Source of the DNA: Syntrophomonas sp. UBA5288
GTDB lineage: Bacteria > Bacillota > Syntrophomonadia > Syntrophomonadales > Syntrophomonadaceae
Length of the DNA stretch: 26,864 nucleotides
Reading direction: 5' to 3'
Assembly: GCA_002408445.1 (NCBI GenBank)
Contig: DHSK01000189.1
Span: forward strand, 1-26,864
Shown piece by piece: positions 15,711 through 24,397 of this stretch (position 1 is the first letter of the stretch; each line of letters starts with the position of its first letter). The notes beneath the pieces were generated by a model. The model made no database searches, was not told the DNA's origin, and saw only the letters and a program-made list of their open reading frames with translations. Made by a program: the position numbers and the translations under genes.

Positions 15711-17567
15711 TTAATCGGGTTGGGGAAAGCGCAGTTTAAAAGTGGTTCCGTTAGAATTAGTTTCATATTCAAGTTTAGCTTGATGACGGGCTGCAATGCT
15801 GTAGCACACAGCCAGGCCAAGTCCGGTACCTTTTATCTTGGTGGTGAGAAAAGGCGTTCCGATTTTATCCTGTATCTTGGGGTCAACCCCTGTCCCTTCG
15901 TCCTTTACAAACAGTACAATTTCATTTTTCTCAATCATGGTACCAATGGTAAGTGTTCCGCCAGGTTCCATCGCTTCCATGCCGTTGCGGGCAAGATTTA
16001 AGATCATCTGACGGATTTCTTTCTCGTCGATCAGAGGCATGGGAGGTTTGCCTAAATCCAGCTTAATGTTCATTCCCTGATAGTTAGCATCGGCTTCTAA
16101 CATGGGATAAATAGTTTTGACTACCTGATCCAGGTATTTGGGCTGCAAATATATCGTTTTATCTCGGGCCATGCTTAAATATTCGGATATGATACCATTG
16201 GCCCGGTCTAATTCTTCAAGCATGAGGTCAAAATATATCTTGTCCTTTTTATAATAGTCCTGTTCGCTCAACATTTGCAGGAAGCCTCTTACCGCAGTCA
16301 TGGGATTTCTTATTTCATGTCCGATGCTGGCAGCCATTTCCCCGATAAGGTTTAAACGGTCTAAACGGGCCATTTCCTGCTCGATCCGTTTTTGTTCAGT
16401 AATATCAATACAGGCGGTTAAATGATAAGCTACTCCGTCGACAAAAACTTTTTGAATATTGACCAGGGTTTGACGGATATCCCCTGATTTAGTAATTATA
16501 CCGATCTCAACATTCTCCAGTTTGTCTATTTCCTTATATCTATGCATATACTCTTCCATTATCAACGGATCAGCCCACAAATTAAGATCCCTGATGGTTT
16601 GGCCCATTATTTGTTCTTTGTCATAGCCGGTGACATTTAACCATTCATCACTTACATCCAGTATTTTAGAATTTTCTTCATCTATAAGTGCCAACATAAC
16701 AGGACTACCATGAAACACTTTGGAGAATTTCTCTTCGGATTGGCGCAGGGCCAGTTCAGTTCTTTTGCGTTTGGTAACATTTTTATGAACACAGAGCAGG
16801 TGTGGTTGATCGTTCATATCTATTATTTCTGCTGAGACAAGATAATAATTTAATTCGCTGGATTTTGTACGGTATTCAAGCTCATAATTATGAACACTGC
16901 CATTTTTCAAAATCTCTTTTAAAAAAAGCATGCGGTCGGTTGGAGAGAGCCAAATCCTTAAATCAAGGCCGGTCTTTCCTATAGCCTCAGATCGTTCATA
17001 ACCGCAGTCTTCTACCCAGGCATCGTTAACTTCAACGTAATAACCACTTTCTAGGGTAGTAATGGTAATGGGCTCCGGATTACATTGAAAGGCTTTGTAA
17101 AATTTATTCTCTGATAAACGCCAGGCTGCTTCCGCCAGATTACGCCTGGTTATATCGATACCAAATTTTAAAACCATCTCCGTTCCATCCGTATCAATAA
17201 AAGGATAATCATAATACTCGTAGCTGTCTCCATTATCTAAATGTCCTACCCAGGTCTGGCAATTACCCTTTTTTAGAACTTCAAATGATTGGCATGGAAC
17301 ACATGGTGTGGTTCGGCCATGAAAGATCAGATAACATGGCTTGTCGGTTGGGCTGCCAAAACGTTCCTGAAAGTATCGATTGGTGTACCGGATAGTATAA
17401 TCCGGTGCAACAATATACACTAAGGCCGGAAGTTTATCTAAAACCGAAAAAAGACTAGCCCGTTCAGTTGAACAATCCTCGATTTTTTGTTCCAGTTCAA
17501 TCCTGCTAATATTTAGATCCAGCTCCAACTGCTTTGCTGTTGGTATGTTCATTAGATTACTAATCAT
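15711..17567 (-). CDS. Soluble three-PAS sensor histidine kinase, sporulation-kinase type
   Basis: 618 aa with no membrane segment. Three PAS domains come first (about 35-150, 155-275, 285-400). A HisKA dimerisation domain with MAASIGHEIRNPMTAVRGF follows, His being the phosphorylation site near 408. The HATPase domain has NLARNGMEAM (N box), DEGTGVDP (G1) and KIKGTGLGLAVCYS (G2). The first PAS carries CYLIFHGRTTPCVPC, three Cys that might bind metal or sense redox. No response regulator is adjacent. Orphan kinases with this HEIRNPMTAVRGF block commonly feed the Spo0A phosphorelay in spore-formers. Start: ATG at 17567 with GGAGG 8 bases upstream. The GTG at 17591 has no such site. It is divergent from the diguanylate cyclase gene and coupled to the small membrane protein. 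Confidence 0.92.
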   Translation of the reverse strand: MISNLMNIPTAKQLELDLNISRIELEQKIEDCSTERASLFSVLDKLPALVYIVAPDYTIRYTNRYFQERFGSPTDKPCYLIFHGRTTPCVPCQSFEVLKKGNCQTWVGHLDNGDSYEYYDYPFIDTDGTEMVLKFGIDITRRNLAEAAWRLSENKFYKAFQCNPEPITITTLESGYYVEVNDAWVEDCGYERSEAIGKTGLDLRIWLSPTDRMLFLKEILKNGSVHNYELEYRTKSSELNYYLVSAEIIDMNDQPHLLCVHKNVTKRKRTELALRQSEEKFSKVFHGSPVMLALIDEENSKILDVSDEWLNVTGYDKEQIMGQTIRDLNLWADPLIMEEYMHRYKEIDKLENVEIGIITKSGDIRQTLVNIQKVFVDGVAYHLTACIDITEQKRIEQEMARLDRLNLIGEMAASIGHEIRNPMTAVRGFLQMLSEQDYYKKDKIYFDLMLEELDRANGIISEYLSMARDKTIYLQPKYLDQVVKTIYPMLEADANYQGMNIKLDLGKPPMPLIDEKEIRQMILNLARNGMEAMEPGGTLTIGTMIEKNEIVLFVKDEGTGVDPKIQDKIGTPFLTTKIKGTGLGLAVCYSIAARHQAKLEYETNSNGTTFKLRFPQPD

Positions 17568-17839
17568 TATTATTTCCTCCAGTAGAACCAAGATTCTTAA
17601 TCTTTGTTAACCCAATGTTAATATTATTATTACTTTATTTCTGCTTCGTATATTAATATTCCTTCCAATAGTTAGCCTAAATTATAATAAAATGGTAAAC
17701 AAAAAAATAACTTAAAGTGATACAATTCCGTATACAATAATACTAAAATTATTACTGCAAAATTACCTTTAATTTGTTAAATAATGTACAATTAAAAATA
17801 AATTAGTAAATCACCGACATATAACTTAAGGACAGAAAA
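17568..17839. other. Divergent intergenic region between kinase and diguanylate cyclase genes
   Basis: 272 very AT-rich bases. On the minus strand a TATAAT (around 17687-17682) precedes the kinase but has a poor -35. On the plus strand TTGTTA near 17777 is a weak -35 with no good -10. Promoters for both genes must lie here, possibly for alternative sigma factors. No strong palindrome stands out. Confidence 0.35.
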
Positions 17840-19360
17840 ATGGTAAGAATTATATTATGCGGTATTTTGTTAGCTTCGGCTATGTTTTGCTTTATAGCAT
17901 CTATCTCTATATATAAGAAAAAAGATAGAGTTACCAGATACTTTTCCTATTTTACCATTAGTTTAGCATTGTATTCATTGGGTTATGCCATGGAGTTATA
18001 TAGTAACTCACTGCACCAGATGCTTGTCTGGAATCTCGTTCAATATATAGGTTTGCCGTTTCTTCCTGCCTTCTGGGTTATGTTCACTCTGGAATATAAT
18101 AATAAACCAACGCGATTTATAACTAAACTGAGTATATTCTTAATACCGGTCTTAACTTTTATATTTCGTTATACCAGTAATTTAAATCACCTATATTATT
18201 TTAGCGTCCAGGTCATCTCCAATAATTATTTTTCCGTGCTGTATATCGAAAAGGGTCCATGGTATTGGGTTAATACAATCTTTATCACTGCTTGTTTTGT
18301 TGTTTCGACCTATATGTACTTTAATCTATATCTAAATTCAACCGGTTCGATCCGTCACCAAAGTCTGATTATGCTGATTGCTGCCTTACCGCCCTGGATC
18401 GCAGTTTTTCTGAACTTATTTAATCTCTCTCCCTTTAATATTGATTATGCGGCATTGGCTTTAACCGGTTCGGTTATATTGCTTTTTATAGCTTTTCTAC
18501 GCTACCAGTTTCTAAATATTAAACCCCTGGCCCGGGATAAAATTTTTGAGCTGACCAATGATGGAATAATTGTACTGGACACAAATTATAAAATTATTGA
18601 TTTTAACCCTTCGGCAGCATATATCTGCAGCCTGAGAAGAACGATAATAGGCCAGGATGTTTATGAAGAACTGGGCGACTACAAAGAAATAATTGATTCG
18701 ATTCTTAATTGCAGTGAAGTTCAATGTCATATTGCACCTAAAGGCAATTATAAAATTAATACCATTAAAATATCAGAGCCCAATAACCGTGAGGTTGGTT
18801 ATATTCTGACTTTGACCGATACTACCAAGCACATGGAAATCATGGAGCAGCTTAACCGTTTAGCTTCAATCGATGACTTAACCGGGGTCTTTAACCGTAG
18901 ATATTTTTTTGAACTTAGTTCTCATGAATTAGAAAAAGCCAAACGCTATAACCACCCAATTTCCCTGCTTATACTTGACCTTGATTTCTTTAAGCAAATC
19001 AATGACAATTACGGACACCAGGCGGGTGACGCCGTACTTAAACAAGTAGCTGATATATGCGCTGCTTCTATTCGTTCCATAGATATTTTGGGACGGTACG
19101 GCGGCGAAGAATTTATCATCCTCTTTCCGGAGACTACTCTGGAAGCTTGCCGGGTGATCAGCAACCGAATTTCGAGAAATATAGCAGAGACGCCAATACT
19201 TTATGAGGGCAAATATATAAAAATCACAGCAAGTATAGGAATTACCGGAGTTGATGCGTTAACTGAGGTAAATCTGGACTGTTTTTTAAAGTATGCTGAT
19301 AAGGCATTGTACCGGGCCAAATCAGATGGCCGAAATTGCGTGCGTTCTTTGGTCAACTAA
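17840..19360 (+). CDS. Membrane diguanylate cyclase, 7TM-PAS-GGDEF
   Basis: 506 aa. The first ~225 residues hold seven hydrophobic segments, as in the 7TM sensor domain found N-terminal to histidine kinases and GGDEF proteins (YSLGYAMELYSNSL, WNLVQYIGLPFLPAFWVMF). A PAS domain follows (230-330, FELTNDGIIVLDTNYKIIDF), then a GGDEF domain (about 345-500). That domain has DDLTGVFNRRYFF, DLDFFKQINDNYGHQAGD, and GRYGGEEF at the active site. RSID lies exactly five residues before GGEEF, the allosteric RxxD inhibitory site, so product feedback is expected. It should make cyclic di-GMP from two GTP at the membrane. AAGGA lies 7 bases before the ATG, and a terminator follows. Ligand unknown. Confidence 0.93.
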   Translation: MVRIILCGILLASAMFCFIASISIYKKKDRVTRYFSYFTISLALYSLGYAMELYSNSLHQMLVWNLVQYIGLPFLPAFWVMFTLEYNNKPTRFITKLSIFLIPVLTFIFRYTSNLNHLYYFSVQVISNNYFSVLYIEKGPWYWVNTIFITACFVVSTYMYFNLYLNSTGSIRHQSLIMLIAALPPWIAVFLNLFNLSPFNIDYAALALTGSVILLFIAFLRYQFLNIKPLARDKIFELTNDGIIVLDTNYKIIDFNPSAAYICSLRRTIIGQDVYEELGDYKEIIDSILNCSEVQCHIAPKGNYKINTIKISEPNNREVGYILTLTDTTKHMEIMEQLNRLASIDDLTGVFNRRYFFELSSHELEKAKRYNHPISLLILDLDFFKQINDNYGHQAGDAVLKQVADICAASIRSIDILGRYGGEEFIILFPETTLEACRVISNRISRNIAETPILYEGKYIKITASIGITGVDALTEVNLDCFLKYADKALYRAKSDGRNCVRSLVN

Positions 19361-19405
19361 AGCAACAAACCCGTACCACTTGCTCATGATACGGGCTTGC
19401 TTTTT
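19360..19405 (+). terminator. Intrinsic terminator of the diguanylate cyclase gene
   Basis: AAGCAA...ACCCGTA (19360-19375) pairs with TACGGG..TTGCTT (19390-19402), followed by T-rich sequence. It begins at the stop codon of the diguanylate cyclase gene. The amidase gene on the other strand ends 25 bases further on and may share it. Confidence 0.8.
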
Positions 19406-19429
19406 CGCTATTCTGTTATGGGGTAATAT

Positions 19430-21349
19430 TTATGAAAACCATTGTTGGAGTTTACTGATTTCACTATCCACATTTGCCAGAAACTGATCCCAAGTTTTAC
19501 CGTAGGAAGCAAAGTAGCCATACGGATCGGTATGATTGGTTTCATGGTACATCTGGGTGGTACCGTAATGGCTGAATATATTATCATTGGTATTCCAACC
19601 GTATTTGACACAGGTTTTGGCACAATACCAGACAGCCCGATTCCAGACTTCCTGAAATTTGCTGAATCGATTGGGATCATCAGCCGCGGGCTCGCACATT
19701 TCAAAGCTTAAGAACCGGCTGTTGGCTGTTGGTCCGGCATGCCAGGCCATTTCGTTTTCCGGTATCAATTCAATAATGGAATTCCAATCAATCACAGCAT
19801 GGGCACTGGCTTCGGCTGCGGGATGGTTGTTAAAATAGTCATGGATATTTTGAGCTGTTGCCCCCTGATCAGCAGTGGCATGAACTACCTGCCCGCTTGG
19901 ATTTAATGGGGTCCCTGGTCTGTTGTTGACTATATATTCCTGAATTACCTGGTATTCGGCAGGAGGTTCCTCACCGCCGCCGTTATTTCCGCCCGGTTGA
20001 GACGCTTTACCGCTTAAAATTATGTTCAGATCATAATTGCTGCCGCTTACTCCAAAGGAAACTTTATCTAAATTGCGGCCTGCTATATTTAGAATAATTC
20101 CAGGATGGGAGGCGTCCCCGGCGGTTATATTGATGCTGTCCAGGTATTGTCCATTTATATCATATTTATTTTGGGCCTGACCCTGAAGGATATTGGAAAG
20201 AGAAACCTGTACTTTATCGCCTGTCTGCTGGCTGGTATATTTAACCGGACAAAGTGTGGACAGGATTATCTTTTCACTATTATTACCAGACTTTGCAGTT
20301 TGCAGGTCTATTATGTAATTTGGTATGGAAAATACTAACATCTTGCCATTATCCTGACTCAAGGTGTTGTATTTGATCTGTGCCGGCAGATTAAAAGTAA
20401 TGGTAGTATCGTCAGCGGTGCTGCCGGCCTGAACGGTCATAGTGTCTGATCCCAAAGCTTGTCTTATGTAATTGGTACCGGTTATTTGCCGGCCTTCAAA
20501 TTTATAAACTACCTGGCCGCTGGATGGGCTGACATTAGGAGTTAAGGCTACATCTGACTGCATAATTATTTTTACACCGCTTTCGTCCCGGCTGCTGCTC
20601 AGCTTAATGCTGCTGTCCGGCGGTGCGGGCTCAGGGGGAGTTGGTGGGTCAGGGTCAGGCGGTGTAACCTCAGTTGGAGAAGTGATAAATATAGTTCTGG
20701 TCGCCGCATCCCAGTTCACCGTACCGTCGAATGCCTCACCTACAAAACGCAAAGGGGCAAGAGTGCGATTATTCACGATCTTAGCGGTGGTGTCCAAAGG
20801 GTAAACTACCCCATTTATAGTAGGGCTGGTTGAATTTAAGGGCAATACTACTACCTTACTTCCCTTGGTGGCAGTAACCGTCCGCGTCGACTCATTCCAT
20901 TGCACATCTGCTCCCATAGCCTCAAAAATTGCCCGTAAAGGCACCAGGGTACGGCTGTTTTCTATGACCGGAGCTACTTCGAAATTCAGTTCTTTCCCGT
21001 CGAGCAGTACCCGGGGAGGAGTTGTCGTTATTTTGGTTGGGCCTGGGTCTGTAACTGTATTTGACTGATTGACGGTGATAAGTGAACTGCTTACCCAGCC
21101 GGTCAAGGAGCCAAACTGAATTTTATCCCAGTTTCCCTGAGTTTGAAGAATCTGTACCGGAGTATTCTTTAATATAGTACCGGCTATGGTGTAATTGGTG
21201 CCGGGTCCGGAACGTATATTGACAACGCTGCCGTTAATTACCCCACTATCTGTCGCCCAGGCCGTATTGGTCAGGGTAAAAATACCGATAATAGCTATTA
21301 CAAACAAAGTAATTTTGAAACGTTTGCAACAGCTGCGAACAACATGCAT
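19430..21349 (-). CDS. Secreted N-acetylmuramoyl-L-alanine amidase with SH3, copper-amine-oxidase-like and AMIN domains
   Basis: 639 aa. A signal peptide comes first (residues 1-32: basic start, ITLFVIAIIGIFTL core, cleavage after AWA). A bacterial SH3 domain follows (35-95, VVNIRSGPGTNYTIAGTI), then a copper-amine-oxidase N-terminal-like domain with two repeats (LVPLRAIFEAMGADVQW, LAPLRFVGEAFDGTVNW), a Pro-rich linker, and an AMIN-like wall-targeting domain (about 255-455). After a Gly-rich linker, the C-terminal amidase_2/PGRP domain has VVHATAD, MAWHAG, and SHYGTTQMYHETNHTDPYGYF with probable zinc ligands. It should cut the amide bond between muramic acid and the stem peptide outside the cell. 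GGAGGG lies 9 bases before the ATG. Role in sporulation, germination or wall turnover is open. Confidence 0.92.
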   Translation of the reverse strand: MHVVRSCCKRFKITLFVIAIIGIFTLTNTAWATDSGVINGSVVNIRSGPGTNYTIAGTILKNTPVQILQTQGNWDKIQFGSLTGWVSSSLITVNQSNTVTDPGPTKITTTPPRVLLDGKELNFEVAPVIENSRTLVPLRAIFEAMGADVQWNESTRTVTATKGSKVVVLPLNSTSPTINGVVYPLDTTAKIVNNRTLAPLRFVGEAFDGTVNWDAATRTIFITSPTEVTPPDPDPPTPPEPAPPDSSIKLSSSRDESGVKIIMQSDVALTPNVSPSSGQVVYKFEGRQITGTNYIRQALGSDTMTVQAGSTADDTTITFNLPAQIKYNTLSQDNGKMLVFSIPNYIIDLQTAKSGNNSEKIILSTLCPVKYTSQQTGDKVQVSLSNILQGQAQNKYDINGQYLDSINITAGDASHPGIILNIAGRNLDKVSFGVSGSNYDLNIILSGKASQPGGNNGGGEEPPAEYQVIQEYIVNNRPGTPLNPSGQVVHATADQGATAQNIHDYFNNHPAAEASAHAVIDWNSIIELIPENEMAWHAGPTANSRFLSFEMCEPAADDPNRFSKFQEVWNRAVWYCAKTCVKYGWNTNDNIFSHYGTTQMYHETNHTDPYGYFASYGKTWDQFLANVDSEISKLQQWFS

Positions 21350-21381
21350 TTAAAGTAACCCTCCATTTTTAAAATACTTAT

Positions 21382-21405
21382 ATTATACTTACTGAAAATT
21401 CGACA
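21382..21405 (-). promoter_or_regulatory. Possible amidase promoter with a Spo0A-box-like site
   Basis: On the minus strand TATAAT (21387-21382) lies 33 bases upstream of the amidase start. TGTCGAA (21405-21399), identical to the 0A box consensus, sits 11 bases further upstream, just inside the expected -35 position. There is no good -35 hexamer, as expected for an activated promoter. A 7-base match can arise by chance. Confidence 0.4.
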
Positions 21406-21441
21406 AAAAACTTTCACCCAATGTATAATGCAAAATGCAAT

Positions 21442-21885
21442 TTATAAGAACTTATTTATATTGTTATTGACTTCCACTTTTGAAAAAACAATGGATGTCT
21501 CCGTTAGAGCATACGGAGATACGGCATTTATGAACTGTTCAATATCCTCTAAAGAAGTAACTGACAATTTAACTATAAAGCACGCGGCACCCGCAATTCT
21601 GTAGCACCATTCACTGTGTTTATAATCCTTAATAAAATTCTTGAATTTCTCGTGTTGTCCATCCTTCATTGTGACTTCAATTATACAATCGATTACGAAG
21701 CCAAGTTGCTTTTTGTTTAAATGGATTGTATATCCTTCAATAATGTTATTATCCTCAAGCCTTCTCACCCTCTCGGTAACAGAAGGCGGGGAAAGATTTA
21801 CTCGTTTAGATAACTCTCTTATGGAAATTCGACTATCTGCTTGCAACTCATGCAAAATCCGCACATCTATTTCGTCTATTTTCAC
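21442..21885 (-). CDS. Lrp/AsnC-family transcriptional regulator
   Basis: 147 aa from the second GTG. Residues 1-60 form the AsnC-type helix-turn-helix (DEIDVRILHELQADSRISI, LSKRVNLSPPSVTERVRRLE), and the rest is a ligand-binding RAM domain (DCIIEVTMKDGQHEKFKNFI, GAACFIVKLSVTSLEDIEQF). It probably binds amino acids and forms dimers or octamers on DNA. The GTG at 21885 has AAAGG 8 bases upstream. The GTG at 21894 is too close to that site. It is divergent from the AhpD-like gene, with palindromes in the spacer that are likely its operators. Confidence 0.93.
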   Translation of the reverse strand: MKIDEIDVRILHELQADSRISIRELSKRVNLSPPSVTERVRRLEDNNIIEGYTIHLNKKQLGFVIDCIIEVTMKDGQHEKFKNFIKDYKHSEWCYRIAGAACFIVKLSVTSLEDIEQFINAVSPYALTETSIVFSKVEVNNNINKFL

Positions 21886-21941
21886 GTGAAACACCTTTCC
21901 TCAATAAGATATATCAATAGCAATATAAATCAAATAATATT

Positions 21942-21969
21942 ATATCGTATGAAATATGATATTAATCAT
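21942..21969. promoter_or_regulatory. Overlapping palindromes in the lrp/ahpD-like spacer, candidate Lrp operator
   Basis: An imperfect 21-bp palindrome (21942-21962, arms ATATCGTAT and ATATGATAT) overlaps a second one, ATGATATTAATCAT (21956-21969). They fill the -35 region of the AhpD-like promoter. Lrp proteins bind AT-rich palindromes of this size next to divergent target genes. Confidence 0.55.
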
Positions 21970-21977
21970 ATCCCTGC

Positions 21978-21983
21978 TATAAT
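21978..21983 (+). promoter_or_regulatory. -10 box of the AhpD-like gene
   Basis: TATAAT lies 41 bases before the ATG. The -35 position (TATGAT) is weak and lies within the palindromes at 21942-21969, which fits regulation by the neighbouring Lrp-type protein. Confidence 0.5.
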
Positions 21984-22023
21984 TGATTTGTCAATGGAAC
22001 GCATCATTAAAGGAGGAAAAATC

Positions 22024-22440
22024 ATGGCAATAATTTCTTTTTCGCAGAACGGGCTTACACCATTTCAACAACTATTAGGACATAATAAAGACATATTGGA
22101 AAAATGGGTTTCTCTGGAAGAATGTATTTTTTCCAGCGCTACATTTTCCGCAGAATTAAAAGAAGAGGTTCGGCGCACTCTGGCTTTTAATAATGGCTGT
22201 GAATACTGCATGTCTAAGGGAGCGCCTTCGAAAAACATAATGGATTTGCGGACGCAATTAGCTGCCCATGTCGCAGATATATCCACTAGAAAAATACATA
22301 TTTGTGACGGCGAATTCAGCGCACTTAAAGAAGCATTTACAGACAGCGAGATTTCGGAGCTTTTGGCGCTTATTTGTTTTATAACGGCTTGTCAAAGATT
22401 GGGAGCCTTACTGGACTTAGGGCCAAGCTGTCAAATTTGA
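22024..22440 (+). CDS. AhpD/carboxymuconolactone-decarboxylase-like CxxC protein
   Basis: 138 aa, short and helical, with FNNGCEYCMSKGAP (Cys near 60 and 63). This is the CxxC that in AhpD-type proteins forms the redox-active disulfide for hydroperoxide reduction. The usual His four residues after the second Cys (CxxCxxxH) is Gly here, so normal peroxidase chemistry is doubtful. AAAGGAGG lies 7 bases before the ATG. Divergent from lrp, and probably its target. It could be a thiol-disulfide oxidoreductase or a protein with altered function. Family membership is likely, activity uncertain. Confidence 0.78.
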   Translation: MAIISFSQNGLTPFQQLLGHNKDILEKWVSLEECIFSSATFSAELKEEVRRTLAFNNGCEYCMSKGAPSKNIMDLRTQLAAHVADISTRKIHICDGEFSALKEAFTDSEISELLALICFITACQRLGALLDLGPSCQI

Positions 22441-22591
22441 GTGATTCCTACATCGCCGGCCGATAGTTAATTTGTTAAGATTACTGCCCCAACCTTCACC
22501 GGTATGGCAGGTAACTGAATGCGCGTTTTTAATGGCCTTCCAATGGCAGTAATGCGATTGGGGGCGGCGCACCATGAAAAAGCGGATGACT

Positions 22592-23254
22592 TTAAACGGC
22601 GATGGTCCACTTATTATCGCGAGCATGAGAGAGCAGTCCGGCATCAGGGTTGACCGCGACCGGTTGCCCTACCAACTGCATAAGTTCGATGTCTGCCACG
22701 CTGTCGGCAAAGCACTTGCTGCTGTGCCAGTTAATACTTTTACCCGCAAATGCCTTTTGTAACAAGGCTACTTTTTTCTGGCCGTTGATAAAAGGCACTT
22801 TTTCGCTATGATCGAATATGCCATCACGAAAGGCCAGTTCCGCACCAATAACCTTATCCATACCCAGGTCCCGGGCTACAATTCGCAAGAGCTCTGCATA
22901 TGAACCGGACAGCAGAACACAATAATAACCTTGTTGGCGTGCTCTTTCGATCTCCTGTATAACCGTACGGTTGAAGATTTTTTTTAGGTTAGGATAGGCT
23001 TTCTGGAAAAAACTTCTTATCTCTACACTGCTCATTCCCTGATAAAGCGAGTTGAATTTATCGAAGGCCAGGTTTTTAAATTTCTCGCGATTTATCAATC
23101 CTGATTTATAGCAAATGACTAGCGGTATCCAGCTCAGTAAGACGATATAATATTTGCCTCGGGACCGTTTCTGCCTGAGCCATTCCTTACCCAGACAGGG
23201 AAGGGTATCCCTGGTCAACAGGGTGCCATCGAAATCAAAGATTGCCAGCTTCAT
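22592..23254 (-). CDS. HAD-superfamily phosphatase, subfamily IB (SerB-like)
   Basis: 220 aa. Motif I is FDFDGTL (Asp7 nucleophile, Asp9). Motif II is LLSGSY near 117. A Lys follows in GQKKVALL near 160, and the metal-binding motif is FADSVADIEL near 183. The helical cap after motif I contains a hydrophobic stretch (YYIVLLSWIPLVICY, residues 35-49), as in HAD-IB enzymes of the phosphoserine-phosphatase or lipid-phosphatase (PAP2-like cap) type. It should hydrolyse a phosphomonoester, substrate unknown. GGAGG lies 5 bases before the ATG. It is on the same strand as the coiled-coil gene upstream, with a 147-base gap, and convergent with the AhpD-like gene. Confidence 0.87.
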   Translation of the reverse strand: MKLAIFDFDGTLLTRDTLPCLGKEWLRQKRSRGKYYIVLLSWIPLVICYKSGLINREKFKNLAFDKFNSLYQGMSSVEIRSFFQKAYPNLKKIFNRTVIQEIERARQQGYYCVLLSGSYAELLRIVARDLGMDKVIGAELAFRDGIFDHSEKVPFINGQKKVALLQKAFAGKSINWHSSKCFADSVADIELMQLVGQPVAVNPDAGLLSHARDNKWTIAV

Positions 23255-23401
23255 AGTTTCCTCCCATAAATCTACATGCTAAACGCCTCTGCCCACAATA
23301 ACCAAAGAACATAATCAATGGGGAGAAGCAAAAGAAGAGGATATATAAACACTTGTTTACATACCCCTTTCCAGATCGTAGACGGTGTAATATTTCCCTT
23401 T

Positions 23402-24343
23402 TTATTCAGTAGTGCAATTCGCGTTTTCTATGATGCGTTTTCTTTCGTTATCTATACGTAAGGCCTGCATTTGGTTTTGCTCTTGAACTTCGAGCAGGTG
23501 CTGCATCACGTATTCAACTTTTTTCTGCAGTTGATTGGTATTATTCATTGCAGCGTTAATTTGAAATTGAACGATAATATCAAATAGTCCGTCCAACAGA
23601 AAATCGGCTGCGATACTGATTTTACTGATTCCAATAATATCGGTATGTTGTTGAAGATCGGCCAATTCGCGATTGAATATACAGAGCATGTTCTGCGCCT
23701 GTTCTACCTTATCCCTGGCATCTCCTATCCGGGAGTGCTTGATGGCGGTAGTTATCAGTCCGCCTCCCAGAATGTCAAACAAGCCCCAGCTTTCCGCGTT
23801 GCTCAGGCTTCTTTTTACATTAGATAGAGCTGCCACAGCTTTTTCACCCGCATTAATGGCCTCCTGCAATTCTTTTTGTCCTGCTTTAAGTTTTCCTGCT
23901 TTTTCGGACAGATCGAACAGGTGGCCGGCCTCGGGCTGTCCGGAAGCCAGCAAAATATTTTCCTTGGCCTGCATTGCTTGCCGGTATTCAGGCTCCGGGT
24001 CCCCCATCGCGGTTAGCTGCTGCTCCAATCTGGTTAAATCGGTTTCCAGCATTGCTACGGTGGTGCCGGCGGCATCGAACTTCATTTTGGCAGCCAGGTA
24101 TTCTTCCTGCTCTTTGCGTTTGGCTATTTCTTTATTTCCCCTTAGGGTATGCCATAGATTATTGAGGGTAAAGCCATCCAACCTCTCTACATCCTTGTTT
24201 TCCAGAGCCAGTTGTTTTTTTAAATCATTATAACGGCTTCTTTCCTTGCCCAGCATTTCATGTGTTGTTTGCAGACGGCTTTTTAAACTTTGCTGCTCTT
24301 GCACCATTTGTATGGCTTCGGTTAGACGTTTATCTAAATCCAT
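23402..24343 (-). CDS. Coiled-coil protein of unknown function
   Basis: 313 aa. Residues 1-130 are almost wholly heptad-rich (DLDKRLTEAIQMVQEQQSLK, AMLETDLTRLEQQL). A hinge and a second helical stretch follow. Then comes the segment WGLFDILGGGLITTAIKHSR, which recurs in uncharacterised Firmicutes coiled-coil proteins, and a C-terminal helical bundle (LQKKVEYVMQHLLEVQEQNQ). There is no signal peptide or certain membrane helix, so it is probably cytosolic. An extended -10 (TGGTATAAT, 24406-24398) puts transcription start near 24391, only 3 bases before an upstream in-frame ATG (24388). The ATG at 24343, with AGGGTG 10 bases upstream, is therefore preferred. Function unknown. Confidence 0.72.
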   Translation of the reverse strand: MDLDKRLTEAIQMVQEQQSLKSRLQTTHEMLGKERSRYNDLKKQLALENKDVERLDGFTLNNLWHTLRGNKEIAKRKEQEEYLAAKMKFDAAGTTVAMLETDLTRLEQQLTAMGDPEPEYRQAMQAKENILLASGQPEAGHLFDLSEKAGKLKAGQKELQEAINAGEKAVAALSNVKRSLSNAESWGLFDILGGGLITTAIKHSRIGDARDKVEQAQNMLCIFNRELADLQQHTDIIGISKISIAADFLLDGLFDIIVQFQINAAMNNTNQLQKKVEYVMQHLLEVQEQNQMQALRIDNERKRIIENANCTTE

Positions 24344-24397
24344 AAATACTTCACACCCTGCACATTTGATAGGCGTTTGTTTAAACATTATTAAACT

